DNA of 41,819 bases from Pseudomonas fluorescens (GCF_000968015.1 NZ_LACH01000050.1:1-41819); one strand, 5' to 3'. Numbered from the stretch's first letter, positions 24,389-32,942 are shown. The notes: generated by a model not told the origin, from the letters alone. Translations and numbers: made by a program.

Positions 24389-25111
24389 TCAGTTCGACGC
24401 ACGGTAGAGACCGTGCGCATCGATGTAGGCCAGGACCGCGTCGGGCACCAGGAAACGTACCGACTTACCGCTGGCCAGCAGTTGACGGATCTGGGTGGCG
24501 GATACCGCGAGCGGTGTCTGCCAGACGAATGCAATCTGTCCGCTCGGCCCTTTGAGGGCCAGCGGGTCGCTCACCGAGCGTGCCGCCAACAGATTGCGCA
24601 AGGCATCCGGCGGTTCGCTGTCGGCATCCGGGCGTTGCAGCACCAGGATGTGGCAATGCTGGAGCAACTCTTCCCAGCGGTGCCAAGTGGGCAGGCCGCA
24701 AAATGCGTCCCAGCCCAAAAGTAGAAAAACCTGGTCTTCAGCGGCCAGTTCGGCGCGCATCAGTTCCAGGGTGTCGATGGTGTAGGACGGTTTGTCCCGC
24801 TGCAATTCGCGGGCGTCCACCACCAACGGCGCCACACCGGCCACCGCGCACTCGACCATCGCCAGACGGTCTTTCGCCGACACTTGCGGCGTACCGCGAT
24901 GAGGCGGCCGGGCACTGGGTGTCAGACGCAACTCGTCGAGCGCCAATGATTCGGCGACTTCCAGCGCACCGCGCAAATGGCCGATGTGCACCGGGTCGAA
25001 GGTTCCGCCCAGCATGCCAATGCGTCGAGGCACAGGCTCGCTGGCGGTTACCGGGGCTGACAGGTCAAGGTCGCCCAAGTCAGTTCGACGCCTGGCCGCG
25101 CAACTGGCCAT
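24389..25111 (-). CDS. nadD: Nicotinate-nucleotide adenylyltransferase
   Basis: A 240-residue (longest ATG) enzyme forming deamido-NAD from nicotinate mononucleotide and ATP. The nucleotide-binding motif GGTFDPVHIGH is intact, and the SATQIR motif is near the C-terminus. The start is uncertain: ATG 25111 overlaps proA by 32 bases, while TTG 25078, directly after the proA stop, gives MGDLDLSAPV... and places the GGTFDP motif closer to the usual position. Neither has a strong ribosome site. It lies between proA and rsfS. Confidence 0.95.
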   Translation of the reverse strand: MASCAARRRTDLGDLDLSAPVTASEPVPRRIGMLGGTFDPVHIGHLRGALEVAESLALDELRLTPSARPPHRGTPQVSAKDRLAMVECAVAGVAPLVVDARELQRDKPSYTIDTLELMRAELAAEDQVFLLLGWDAFCGLPTWHRWEELLQHCHILVLQRPDADSEPPDALRNLLAARSVSDPLALKGPSGQIAFVWQTPLAVSATQIRQLLASGKSVRFLVPDAVLAYIDAHGLYRASN

Positions 25112-26351
25112 CACCGACCACGATGTACTTCTCGCAGGTCAGACCTTCGAGGCCCACCGGGCCGCGGGCGTGCAGCTTATCAGTAGAAATGCCAATCTCG
25201 GCACCCAATCCGTATTCGAAGCCATCGGCGAAGCACGTCGGGGTGTTGATCATTACCGACGACGAATCGACTTCCGCGACGAAACGCCGGGTATCAGCAA
25301 GGTTTTCGCTGACAATCGAATCGGTGTGATGGGAGCCGTACTTATTAATGTGTTCGATGGCCTGGTCCAGCCCGTCGACCACACGGATCGAAAGAATCGG
25401 CGCCAGGTATTCGGTGTTCCAGTCTTCTTCGCTAGCGGCAACAGCCTCTATGAGCGCCCGGGTGCGTTCGCAACCGCGCAGCTCGACGCCTTTTTCGCGG
25501 AACTGTGCAGCCATCGATGGCAGGAAGTCCTTGGCAACGGTTTGATCCACCAACAGCGTTTCCATCGCCCCGCAGATGCCATAGCGGTAAGTCTTGGCAT
25601 TGAATGCGATGCGCTGGGCTTTCGGCAGATCGGCGTGGGCACTGACGTAAACGTGACAGATACCGTCCAGATGCTTGATGACCGGCACGCGGGCGTCACG
25701 GCTAACGCGCTCGATCAGGCCACGGCCGCCACGAGGCACGATAACGTCGACATACTCCGGCATGGTGATCAGCGCGCCAACGGCGGCACGATCAGTGGTT
25801 TCGACCACTTGCACCACGGCGGCAGGCAAATCGGCTTCGGCCAGACCGCGCTGGATGCAGGCGGCAATGGCACGATTGGAATGAATCGCCTCGGAGCCGC
25901 CACGCAGGATGGTCGCGTTGCCGGACTTCAGGCACAGGCTGGCGGCATCGATGGTCACGTTCGGCCGGGATTCGTAGATGATCCCGATCACGCCCAACGG
26001 CACGCGCATCTTGCCGACCTGAATACCCGACGGGCGAAAGCTCATGTCGCGGATCGCGCCGACCGGGTCCGGCAGAGCCGCCACCTGACGCAAACCGACG
26101 ATCATGCCGTCGATGCGTTCCGGGGTCAGCGCCAGACGCTCAAGCAATGCCGGCTCAAGACCATTGGCACGGCCAGCGGCCAAATCCAGTTCATTGGCAG
26201 CCGTCAGCTCGGCGCGAGCAGCGTCCAACGCATTGGCAGCAGCCTGCAAGGCGCGGTTTTTCTGCGCGGTGCTGGCACGGCCGATGACGCGAGAAGCTTC
26301 GCGGGCAGCGCGACCCAATCGGGTCATGTAGTCAAGAACGGACTCAGTCAT
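25080..26351 (-). CDS. proA: Gamma-glutamyl phosphate reductase
   Basis: A 423-residue NADPH-dependent enzyme of proline synthesis that reduces glutamate-5-phosphate to the semialdehyde. It has the aldehyde-dehydrogenase fold, with the catalytic Cys in YGICGAMETLL, the IYESRPNVTIDAA cofactor region and the C-terminal KYIVVGDGQLR. Start MTESVLDYM. It is the first gene of the minus-strand array and is divergent from the DNA glycosylase gene. Confidence 0.97.
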   Translation of the reverse strand: MTESVLDYMTRLGRAAREASRVIGRASTAQKNRALQAAANALDAARAELTAANELDLAAGRANGLEPALLERLALTPERIDGMIVGLRQVAALPDPVGAIRDMSFRPSGIQVGKMRVPLGVIGIIYESRPNVTIDAASLCLKSGNATILRGGSEAIHSNRAIAACIQRGLAEADLPAAVVQVVETTDRAAVGALITMPEYVDVIVPRGGRGLIERVSRDARVPVIKHLDGICHVYVSAHADLPKAQRIAFNAKTYRYGICGAMETLLVDQTVAKDFLPSMAAQFREKGVELRGCERTRALIEAVAASEEDWNTEYLAPILSIRVVDGLDQAIEHINKYGSHHTDSIVSENLADTRRFVAEVDSSSVMINTPTCFADGFEYGLGAEIGISTDKLHARGPVGLEGLTCEKYIVVGDGQLRGQASN

Positions 26352-26540
26352 GGTCTGGAGTGGTCTTTGCTAAGGTCTTGGTAAAGAGTAAAGCGGCAGA
26401 TTATAGCTGTCGCGTCCCGGGACTAACAGCGGTGACGGGCGGATGGTCGAAATGGAGGGCAATTTGCCGACGTTCAGCCGTGATTAAGCCGCAAATTGTT
26501 ATCATCGCGACTCAATCAGCCCTGATAAACGCCGTTCATC
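26352..26540. promoter_or_regulatory. Divergent promoter region, proA / glycosylase
   Basis: A 189-base gap between two divergent starts must hold promoters for both the proA array and the glycosylase gene. It includes an AT-rich stretch around 26394-26410 (CGGCAGATTATAGCTG) and another near 26493-26506 (AATTGTTATCATCG). I cannot assign clear -35/-10 pairs. Confidence 0.35.
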
Positions 26541-27239
26541 ATGACTAACCTGACTGTTCGCACGTCCGCGACGGGCCTGTCCAAGGGGCTCGCGGATGCA
26601 TTTTTCGACAGAGATGCCCAAACACTGGCCCGGGATTTACTCGGTAAAGTCATTCGTCACCGGGTCGGCGAGCTGTGGCTCAGCGCCCGGATTATCGAGA
26701 CTGAAGCCTATTACTTCGAAGAAAAAGGCAGCCACGCCTCCCTCGGCTACACAGAAAAACGTAAGGCTTTGTTTCTGGATGGCGGCCACATCTACATGTA
26801 CTACGCCCGGGGCGGCGATTCCCTGAACTTCAGCGCCCAGGGCCCAGGCAATGCTGTGCTGATCAAGTCCGCCTATCCGTGGGTCGATGACTTGAGCGGG
26901 CCGGCGAGCCTGGCGCAGATGCTGTTGAACAATCCCGACGCCCAAGGTCGCCCTCGCCCCTCGCAAAAGCTTTGCGCCGGACAGACTTTACTCTGCAAGG
27001 CGCTGGGCCTGAAGGTGCAGGTCTGGGACGCCAAGCGCTTCGACCACGAAGTGCTGCTGGTGGAAGATGTCGGCCCGGCGCCTGTTCACATCATACAAAC
27101 CACGCGATTGGGCATTCCCCACGGCCGCGATGAGCATTTGATGTACCGTTTCGTCGATGCGGCTTACGCGCCGTATTGCACGAGAAACCCGCTGCGACGG
27201 GGGCAGATCGAAGGTCGCGATTATTTTTTGCTGCCTTGA
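26541..27239 (+). CDS. mpg: 3-methyladenine DNA glycosylase (AAG/MPG family)
   Basis: A 232-residue base-excision repair enzyme of the AAG/MPG family, which removes alkylated or deaminated purines. Visible signatures are LARDLLGKVIRH (about 30-41), the catalytic Glu region ARIIETEAY, GHIYMYYARGGDSLNFSA and the C-terminal GRDYFL. It is unrelated in fold to AlkA/Tag. It stands alone, divergent from proA, and is followed by a large palindromic repeat. Confidence 0.92.
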   Translation: MTNLTVRTSATGLSKGLADAFFDRDAQTLARDLLGKVIRHRVGELWLSARIIETEAYYFEEKGSHASLGYTEKRKALFLDGGHIYMYYARGGDSLNFSAQGPGNAVLIKSAYPWVDDLSGPASLAQMLLNNPDAQGRPRPSQKLCAGQTLLCKALGLKVQVWDAKRFDHEVLLVEDVGPAPVHIIQTTRLGIPHGRDEHLMYRFVDAAYAPYCTRNPLRRGQIEGRDYFLLP

Positions 27240-27255
27240 ACAATGAAAATCCCCC

Positions 27256-27395
27256 CCTGTGGGAGCGACCTGTGGCGAGGGGGCTTGCCCCCGTTTGAGT
27301 GCGTAGCACTCACAAAATCTTTGGCACATCAGAAATTTTGGGGCCGCTTCGCAGCCCAACGGGGGCAAGCCCCCTCGCCACAGGTCGCTCCCACA
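27256..27395. repeat. Large palindromic intergenic repeat (REP-like, third type)
   Basis: Arms of about 37 bases, TGTGGGAGCGACCTGTGGCG... followed by AGGGGGCTTGCCCCC, face each other at 27258-27294 and 27358-27395. The interior holds three nested inverted pieces: GAGTGCGTAGCACTC, CAAAAT...ATTTTG, and GGGCCGCTTCGCAGCCC. The outer GGGAGCGACC resembles the GGGAGCGAGC family but the rest differs. It lies between the glycosylase and the DedA-PAP2 gene. Confidence 0.8.
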
Positions 27396-27465
27396 AGGGT
27401 TCTGTTGTGTTTTACCGATTGCGTTCGTCCCATGGGACTAATGAATATCAGAGGGAGTTGTTTTT

Positions 27466-28782
27466 ATGGGCCCATGGCTCGATAGCGTGACCGGTTGGTT
27501 GACGGTCAACCCGCAATGGCTGGCCGCGGCGGTGTTCATAGTGGCCTTTGTGGAATGCCTGGCGATTGCCGGACTTATCGTGCCCGGCACGGTGTTGCTG
27601 TTTGCCGTGGCGGTACTGGCCGGCAGTGGCGCGCTGTCATTGAGCGAAACGCTATTACTGGGATTCGTCGCCGGCGTTCTGGGCGATATCGTCTCTTACT
27701 TCATCGGACGACATTTCCATCAAAACATCCGGCGCTTGCCAGGGTTGCGCCATCATCCGGAATGGATCGCCGGGGCCGAGGCGTATTTCCAGCGTTACGG
27801 CATCGCCAGCCTGTTGGTCGGGCGCTTCATCGGCCCGCTGCGGCCGATGTTGCCAATGGTCGCCGGGATGTTCGACATGCCCTTCCCGCGCTTCGCCGCC
27901 ATCAGCCTGCTGGCCGCTGCCGGTTGGAGCATCGCGTATCTGCTGCCCGGCTGGGCCACAGGCGCGGCGATTCGTTTGCCTTTGCCGGAGGGCTTCTGGC
28001 CTGAGGCCGGCATCGTCGCCGGTAGCATCGTCGTCATGGTGGGCTTGAGCGCCACCAGCAGTCTGCGCCGTCATCGCAATGCGACGATGCTGATTACCGC
28101 AATGAGCTTTCTGATTCTGGCGGGACTGTTTATCGGCTATCCGCACCTGACCGCCCTCGATCAGGGTGTGATGACCCTGGTGCAGGAACACCGAAGCCCG
28201 CTGCTCGATGAAGTGGCGGTGACGTTCACGCTGATCGGCGAGTTTCGCAACATGCTGTTGTTCAGCGCCCTGCTGACGGGCTTGCTGTTGCTCACCCGGC
28301 AATGGCGCCAGGCGATTTTCGCCGGCAGCACCCTGCTGTTCACCGCGCTGGGCAACACCGCGACCAAACACTTTTTCGCCCGCGTACGCCCGGAAGTGTT
28401 GAGCGATCCTCTGACCAGCTACAGCATGCCCAGCGGCCACGCCTCGGGTTCGTTTGCGCTGTTTCTGACGCTGGCCGTGCTGGCTGGACGCGGACAACCA
28501 CCGAGGATGCGTCTGACGTGGCTGCTGTTAGGTTGCTTGCCAGCGCTGGCGATTGCCCTGTCCCGGGTGTACCTGGGCGCCCACTGGCCGACGGATGTGC
28601 TGGCCGGCGCGATGCTGGCAGCGTGCGTGTGTGCGGCGAGCTTGTGGCTGAGTCAGCGCCCGGCGCCGCTCAACGCCTTGCCACCGAAGGTCTGGTGGCT
28701 GGTGTTACCGGCACTGGTGGCGCTGTTCGGGTTCTTCGCGCTGCGGCATTTACCCCATGCGATGTTGCGGTATGCCTACTGA
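27466..28782 (+). CDS. DedA-PAP2 fusion membrane phosphatase
   Basis: A 438-residue multi-pass protein joining two families. Residues 1-200 form a DedA/SNARE-associated (VTT) domain with PGTVLLFAVAVLAGSG and the GRFIGPLRPMLPMVAGMF motif. Residues 210-400 form a PAP2 phosphatase with all three motifs: K301-HFFARVRP, P322-SGH325 and S366-R...H373-x3-D377. It likely dephosphorylates a lipid pyrophosphate or phosphate at the inner membrane, perhaps moving the lipid with the DedA part; the substrate is not shown. GAGGGAG lies 8 bases before the ATG. Its stop abuts the opposing gene's stop. Confidence 0.93.
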   Translation: MGPWLDSVTGWLTVNPQWLAAAVFIVAFVECLAIAGLIVPGTVLLFAVAVLAGSGALSLSETLLLGFVAGVLGDIVSYFIGRHFHQNIRRLPGLRHHPEWIAGAEAYFQRYGIASLLVGRFIGPLRPMLPMVAGMFDMPFPRFAAISLLAAAGWSIAYLLPGWATGAAIRLPLPEGFWPEAGIVAGSIVVMVGLSATSSLRRHRNATMLITAMSFLILAGLFIGYPHLTALDQGVMTLVQEHRSPLLDEVAVTFTLIGEFRNMLLFSALLTGLLLLTRQWRQAIFAGSTLLFTALGNTATKHFFARVRPEVLSDPLTSYSMPSGHASGSFALFLTLAVLAGRGQPPRMRLTWLLLGCLPALAIALSRVYLGAHWPTDVLAGAMLAACVCAASLWLSQRPAPLNALPPKVWWLVLPALVALFGFFALRHLPHAMLRYAY

Positions 28783-29373
28783 TCAGGCAAACAACTCACC
28801 CTGCAACTCATCCAGCAGCGCCTGAATCGCATCCAGTCGCTGCTGTGGATCATCGAGTTGCAGCAGGTCGATCTTGTCCACTTCGGCAAATGGCAACAGG
28901 TACGCTAACTGATTGGCCAACGACTGCTGCCCAGTGGCTTCGGTACCCATGTTCAACGCTTCGACCATCGGGTGTTCGGCCAACGCTTTGAGCAGCGCAA
29001 CCAGGTCGGCGTCCTCGTCCTGCAGCGGTTGCTCAGGTTCGTCTTCCAGCCACTCGACCTCGGCGATGGTCAGCTGATCGCGCTGAACCTCGGTGCGCAA
29101 CACGTTGAAACGCCGGCCGCCCTGTACCCGAATGCCCAGCAAGCCATTGTCCTGCTGTTTGAAATCAGTGATCAGCGCCTCGCATCCGACCAGCGCATAG
29201 CCCGCCGGGGCGATGCCGACTTCTTCGCCGTCGAGGATGCACACAACGCCGAAGCCGCCGCCCTGTTTCATGCAGCGACTGATCATGTCCAGGTAGCGCG
29301 CCTCGAAGATCTGCAAATCGAGGATGCAGCCAGGAAACAACACCGTGTTCAGCGGAAAAAGCGGCAAGCTCAT
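28783..29373 (-). CDS. Lon substrate-binding (N-terminal) domain protein
   Basis: A 196-residue protein (198 if the ATG at 29379 is used) made only of the Lon N-terminal (LAN) domain. It shows LPLFPLNTVLFPGCILDLQIFEARYLDMI, KQGGGFGVV and a helical C-terminus; no ATPase or protease part is present. Such stand-alone proteins are common in Proteobacteria and of unknown role. The gene ends head-on with the DedA-PAP2 gene and is followed upstream by lrgB 4 bases away on the same strand, suggesting an lrgA-lrgB-LonN unit. Confidence 0.9.
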   Translation of the reverse strand: MSLPLFPLNTVLFPGCILDLQIFEARYLDMISRCMKQGGGFGVVCILDGEEVGIAPAGYALVGCEALITDFKQQDNGLLGIRVQGGRRFNVLRTEVQRDQLTIAEVEWLEDEPEQPLQDEDADLVALLKALAEHPMVEALNMGTEATGQQSLANQLAYLLPFAEVDKIDLLQLDDPQQRLDAIQALLDELQGELFA

Positions 29374-29383
29374 AGACATTTCC

Positions 29384-30100
29384 TTACACCACCATCGACA
29401 CCGCCAACGGCAGGAAAACTGCCGTGGCCACGCCCATCAGACTCATCGCCAGCGCCGCGAAGGCGCCGCATTCTTCATTTTCCTGCATTGCCACCGCAGT
29501 GCCTACCGCGTGGGCGGTCATGCCCAGTGCCATGCCGCGCGCCTCAGGGCTGTGCACACCCAGCCGGGTCAAAAGACTCGGTCCGAAGATCGCCCCGATC
29601 ACCCCGGTGATCAACACGAACACTGCCGCCAGCGCCGCAACACCACCGATCTGCTCCGCCACCAGCATGGCAATCGGCGAGGTCACCGACTTCGGCGCCA
29701 TGGTCATCAGGATCATGTGTTCGGCACCAAACGACCAGCCTAGCAAAACGCCCATGCCAGTGGCGACGACGCCACCTATCACCAGCGTAGTAAATATCGG
29801 CCAGAACAACTGCCGAATGCGTCGCAGATTGAGGTACAGCGGCACAGCCAGCGCAACGGTTGCAGGCCCCAGCAGGATACTGAGGATCTCCGTGCTCTTG
29901 CGGTACTCGGCATAGGTCAGGCCGCACCCCAGCAATACGCCGATCACCAGCAGCATCGAGACCAGTACCGGTTGCAGAAAGATCCAGCGGGTTTTCTCGA
30001 ACGCCGCCAGCACCAACTGATAGGCCCCCAGCGTAATACCGATACCGAACAACGGATGATGAATCACCGACGTCCAGGCGCCGTGCCAGTCGAAGATCAT
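29384..30100 (-). CDS. lrgB: LrgB/YohK family membrane protein
   Basis: A 238-residue protein with about seven membrane segments and the LrgB signatures KSVTSPIAM (about 135-145) and GMTAHAVGTAVAM near 200. LrgB works with LrgA-type holin-like proteins in murein hydrolase control or in small-metabolite export. It overlaps the LrgA-type gene by 4 bases (ATGA), so the pair is co-translated. The symbol is by family. Confidence 0.9.
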   Translation of the reverse strand: MIFDWHGAWTSVIHHPLFGIGITLGAYQLVLAAFEKTRWIFLQPVLVSMLLVIGVLLGCGLTYAEYRKSTEILSILLGPATVALAVPLYLNLRRIRQLFWPIFTTLVIGGVVATGMGVLLGWSFGAEHMILMTMAPKSVTSPIAMLVAEQIGGVAALAAVFVLITGVIGAIFGPSLLTRLGVHSPEARGMALGMTAHAVGTAVAMQENEECGAFAALAMSLMGVATAVFLPLAVSMVV

Positions 30101-30459
30101 TGGCCGTCCTCACGATGAGCGTGACGCTTGACCATGCGCTGCATCAGCACGCCAGCGAAGGCCATGGACAGCAACAGCGACAACACCAGCGCACCGACGA
30201 TGGCCCAGAAATCTGCGGCAATGTCTTTAGCGTAAACCATCACACCTACGGCGGGCGGCACCAACAGCAACGGCAGGTAACGCAACAGACTGCTGGCCGC
30301 GAGGCTCAGCGGTTCGCCGACCTGGCCACGGCTGATCAGGAACACCAGCAGCAACAGCAGGCCGACAATCGGCCCCGGCAGCACCGGTAAAAACAAGTGG
30401 TTGATGGCTGTGCCCAGCAATTGGAACAGCACCAGCCAGGTCAGGCCACGTAACAACAT
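30097..30459 (-). CDS. lrgA: CidA/LrgA family holin-like protein
   Basis: A 120-residue protein with four predicted membrane segments and the LrgA motif PGPIVGLLLL (about 28-37) plus LRYLPLLLVPPAVGVM. The C-terminus is basic (KRHAHREDGQ). CidA/LrgA proteins form oligomers that affect autolysis. Here the pair is next to a Lon-N protein rather than a LytTR sensor system. GGGAGATGACGG before the ATG provides a ribosome site. Confidence 0.88.
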   Translation of the reverse strand: MLLRGLTWLVLFQLLGTAINHLFLPVLPGPIVGLLLLLVFLISRGQVGEPLSLAASSLLRYLPLLLVPPAVGVMVYAKDIAADFWAIVGALVLSLLLSMAFAGVLMQRMVKRHAHREDGQ

Positions 30460-30655
30460 CCGTCATCTCCCGCCAATATCATCCCGCACAAGCGGGCCGA
30501 GCATTATAAGCACGCCAACGCTATAGACCGGCATTCGCCAAAATCATGTTCAGTTGACCGGAGCCATTTGCCATGTTGATCTAAAGTGGTAATCCGGGAG
30601 GTCAAATCCCCCCACCTCAAAAACTATAAAACCGATGAACCCAAGGAGAGTCTCA

Positions 30656-31111
30656 ATGCCCTATGTTCCAGTTGCAGAGCTCAAAGATTATGTCGGCAAG
30701 GAACTCGGACGTTCCGAATGGCTCACCATCGACCAGGAGCGTATCAACCTGTTCGCCGAAGCCACTGGGGACTATCAGTTCATCCACGTCGACCCGGTCA
30801 AAGCCGCGCAAACGCCATTTGGCAGCACCATTGCACACGGTTTCCTGTCACTGTCGCTGATCCCCAAACTGATGGAAGACATCCTGATCCTCCCTGAAGG
30901 GGCGAAGATGGTGGTCAACTACGGCCTGGATACCGTGCGTTTCATCCAGCCAGTGAAGGTCAATTCCAGGGTACGACTCAAGGTCGACATGAACGAAGTC
31001 ACCGAGAAGAAACCCGGCCAATGGCTGCTCAAGGCCACCGCCACGCTTGAGATCGAAGGCTCGGACAAACCGGCCTACATCGCCGAGCCACTGTCCCTCT
31101 GCTTCGTGTAA
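30656..31111 (+). CDS. MaoC-like (R-specific) enoyl-CoA hydratase
   Basis: A 151-residue single hot-dog domain protein. The catalytic hydratase-2 motif is present as FAEATGDYQFIHVDP (Asp and His) with STIAHGFLSLSL after it. The likely reaction is hydration of trans-2-enoyl-CoA to (R)-3-hydroxyacyl-CoA, useful in fatty-acid oxidation or in feeding polyhydroxyalkanoate; the physiological substrate is not shown. AAGGAG lies 8 bases before ATG 30656, fixing the start against the ATG at 30635. It seems monocistronic. Confidence 0.92.
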   Translation: MPYVPVAELKDYVGKELGRSEWLTIDQERINLFAEATGDYQFIHVDPVKAAQTPFGSTIAHGFLSLSLIPKLMEDILILPEGAKMVVNYGLDTVRFIQPVKVNSRVRLKVDMNEVTEKKPGQWLLKATATLEIEGSDKPAYIAEPLSLCFV

Positions 31112-31167
31112 CCCATCCCGGATGCGAAGCAGCTCATGCTGTTTCGCGCCCTCTCCTGTTTCCTGGC

Positions 31168-31175
31168 TATATAAG
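31168..31175 (+). promoter_or_regulatory. Possible -10 element for the C13 peptidase gene
   Basis: TATATAAG lies 48 bases before the ATG at 31224, in the 112-base gap after the MaoC gene. The TTTCC run and neighbours give no good -35 match, so this is only suggestive. Confidence 0.3.
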
Positions 31176-31223
31176 GTCAAACAGCTGCGGCATACTCGGT
31201 CGCCTAATTGCCCGGATCCCGCT

Positions 31224-32942
31224 ATGCGCCCACTTGCACTCCTCGCTCTGACCCTATTGCTCACCGCTTGCGGCGACGGCGAATCGCTGTTGCCCCCCGA
31301 TGCCCGCCTGCCGGACGGCGGACGCTATCGCGGTGAACTGGTCAACGGATTGCTGCAAGGCCAGGGCCGTATCGATTACCCGAACGGCAGCTGGTACGCC
31401 GGCGATTTCGACAAGGGCCAATGGCATGGCCAGGGCGAATGGCACGGCAGCAACGGCGAAGTCTATCGCGGGGGATTCAGTCTAGGGCTGTTCGACGGCA
31501 AGGGCACACTGACCACCAGCGGCAGCAGCTTCACCGGCGGATTCAAAGCCGGTCGACGGGACGGCGAAGGCACCCTCAAAGAAAACGGTATGACCTACCG
31601 CGGTGAATTCAAGGCCGATCAATATTCAGGGCTCGGTCGTCTCGAACTCGAAGACGGCAGCGCGTATCAGGGCCAGTTCGCCCACGGCAAACCCAACGGC
31701 GAAGGCCAGCGGGGCGACGCCAGCGGCAATCAGTTCACCGGGCATTTCGTCGACGGTCAGCTCGAAGGCAACGGGACGTTCAACAGCGCCGATGGCGATA
31801 TCTATGTCGGCGGCTTCAAGAACAACCAACTGCACGGCAAGGGCCGTTACGAGAACGCCGACGGTGATGTCTGGCTCGGCCAATTCAAGGAAGGATCGCT
31901 GAACGGCAAGGGCGAGTTGATCGGCGCCGACGGCAGCCATTACATCGGCCAGTTCAGTGACTGGCGCTTCACCGGCCAAGGTCGATTGAACCTGCCCGAC
32001 GGCAGCTTCTACATTGGTCAATTCGACGGTGACAGTTACTCGGGGCACGGCACCCTGGTGCTGACTGACGGCACGGTGCAAAACGGTACGTGGATTAATG
32101 GCCAGCGTGTTCGCGATGCCAATGGCAAGCTGCTGCCCGACAGTCTGGAACTCGGTTTGCTGGCCCAGGGCCGTTTGCTCGACGATGCACTGTCCAACGT
32201 GCCGGCTTCGACCCCGGCAGTCGAGCTGTACACCTTGACCCTGGGCGGTGACGGTAAACAAAGCGTGTTTCTGCGCGAATCCGATTACGTCAGCAACATG
32301 CTCAACAGCCGCTTTGGTGCGTTTGGCCAGATCCGCCTGGTGAACCATCGCGACCACCTCGTCGACCGGCCGATGGCCACCCGGGAAAACCTGCGCCGCG
32401 CCGCCACCACCCTGGCCGAACGCAGTGGCCCGGAAGACTTAATCTTCATCTACCTGACCAGCCACGGCACCAGCGAACACGAACTGGTACTCGACCAGCC
32501 GCGCATGGAACTGTCCGATCTGCCGGCCGACGAACTTGCCGCGGTGCTCTCTGCGCTGAAAAACCGCGACAAGATCATCGTGATTTCGTCCTGTTACTCC
32601 GGCGGCTTCATTCCGGCGCTCAAGGATGAACGCACCCTGATCATGACCGCCTCGCGCGCTGACCGCGTGTCCTTCGGCTGCTCGGAAGAAGCCAACTTCA
32701 CCTACTTCGGCGACGCGCTGTTCGCCCAGGCACTGAACCAGACCGACGATCTGGAGCAAGCCTTCAAACTGGCCAAGGCCACCGTCGCCGAACGTGAACT
32801 GGCAGACAGCTTCGAAGCCTCTGAACCGCAGATCTGGGCGCCGAAAACCGTTCTCTCTCACTGGCAGCTGTTACGCAAGCAGCAGGCACGGAAGGCACTA
32901 CAAAGTGTTTCCACCAGCAGCAAGGACCCAAAGAGCAACTAA
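31224..32942 (+). CDS. Lipoprotein with MORN repeats and C13-type (legumain-like) peptidase
   Basis: A 572-residue protein. A short signal peptide ends in lipobox LLTAC with C16 lipidated. Residues about 30-295 are 11 full MORN-type repeats of about 23 residues plus a partial one (pattern Y-x-G-x-F...G-x-G). A caspase/legumain-fold domain follows (about 330-530), with the catalytic dyad H414 (YLTSHGTSEHE) and C457 (ISSCYSGGF). It is predicted to sit on a membrane facing the periplasm; target and cleavage specificity are unknown. The open frame begins at 31047, but only the ATG at 31224 gives the signal peptide. From memory, a similar gene lies at the same place in P. aeruginosa (PA4016). Confidence 0.92.
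   Translation: MRPLALLALTLLLTACGDGESLLPPDARLPDGGRYRGELVNGLLQGQGRIDYPNGSWYAGDFDKGQWHGQGEWHGSNGEVYRGGFSLGLFDGKGTLTTSGSSFTGGFKAGRRDGEGTLKENGMTYRGEFKADQYSGLGRLELEDGSAYQGQFAHGKPNGEGQRGDASGNQFTGHFVDGQLEGNGTFNSADGDIYVGGFKNNQLHGKGRYENADGDVWLGQFKEGSLNGKGELIGADGSHYIGQFSDWRFTGQGRLNLPDGSFYIGQFDGDSYSGHGTLVLTDGTVQNGTWINGQRVRDANGKLLPDSLELGLLAQGRLLDDALSNVPASTPAVELYTLTLGGDGKQSVFLRESDYVSNMLNSRFGAFGQIRLVNHRDHLVDRPMATRENLRRAATTLAERSGPEDLIFIYLTSHGTSEHELVLDQPRMELSDLPADELAAVLSALKNRDKIIVISSCYSGGFIPALKDERTLIMTASRADRVSFGCSEEANFTYFGDALFAQALNQTDDLEQAFKLAKATVAERELADSFEASEPQIWAPKTVLSHWQLLRKQQARKALQSVSTSSKDPKSN

Noticed and set aside
29384..30459. LrgA/LrgB pair as a phage holin or toxin-antitoxin system
   Set aside because: Both proteins match ordinary chromosomal CidA/LrgA and LrgB families, and there are no phage or antitoxin genes next to them.
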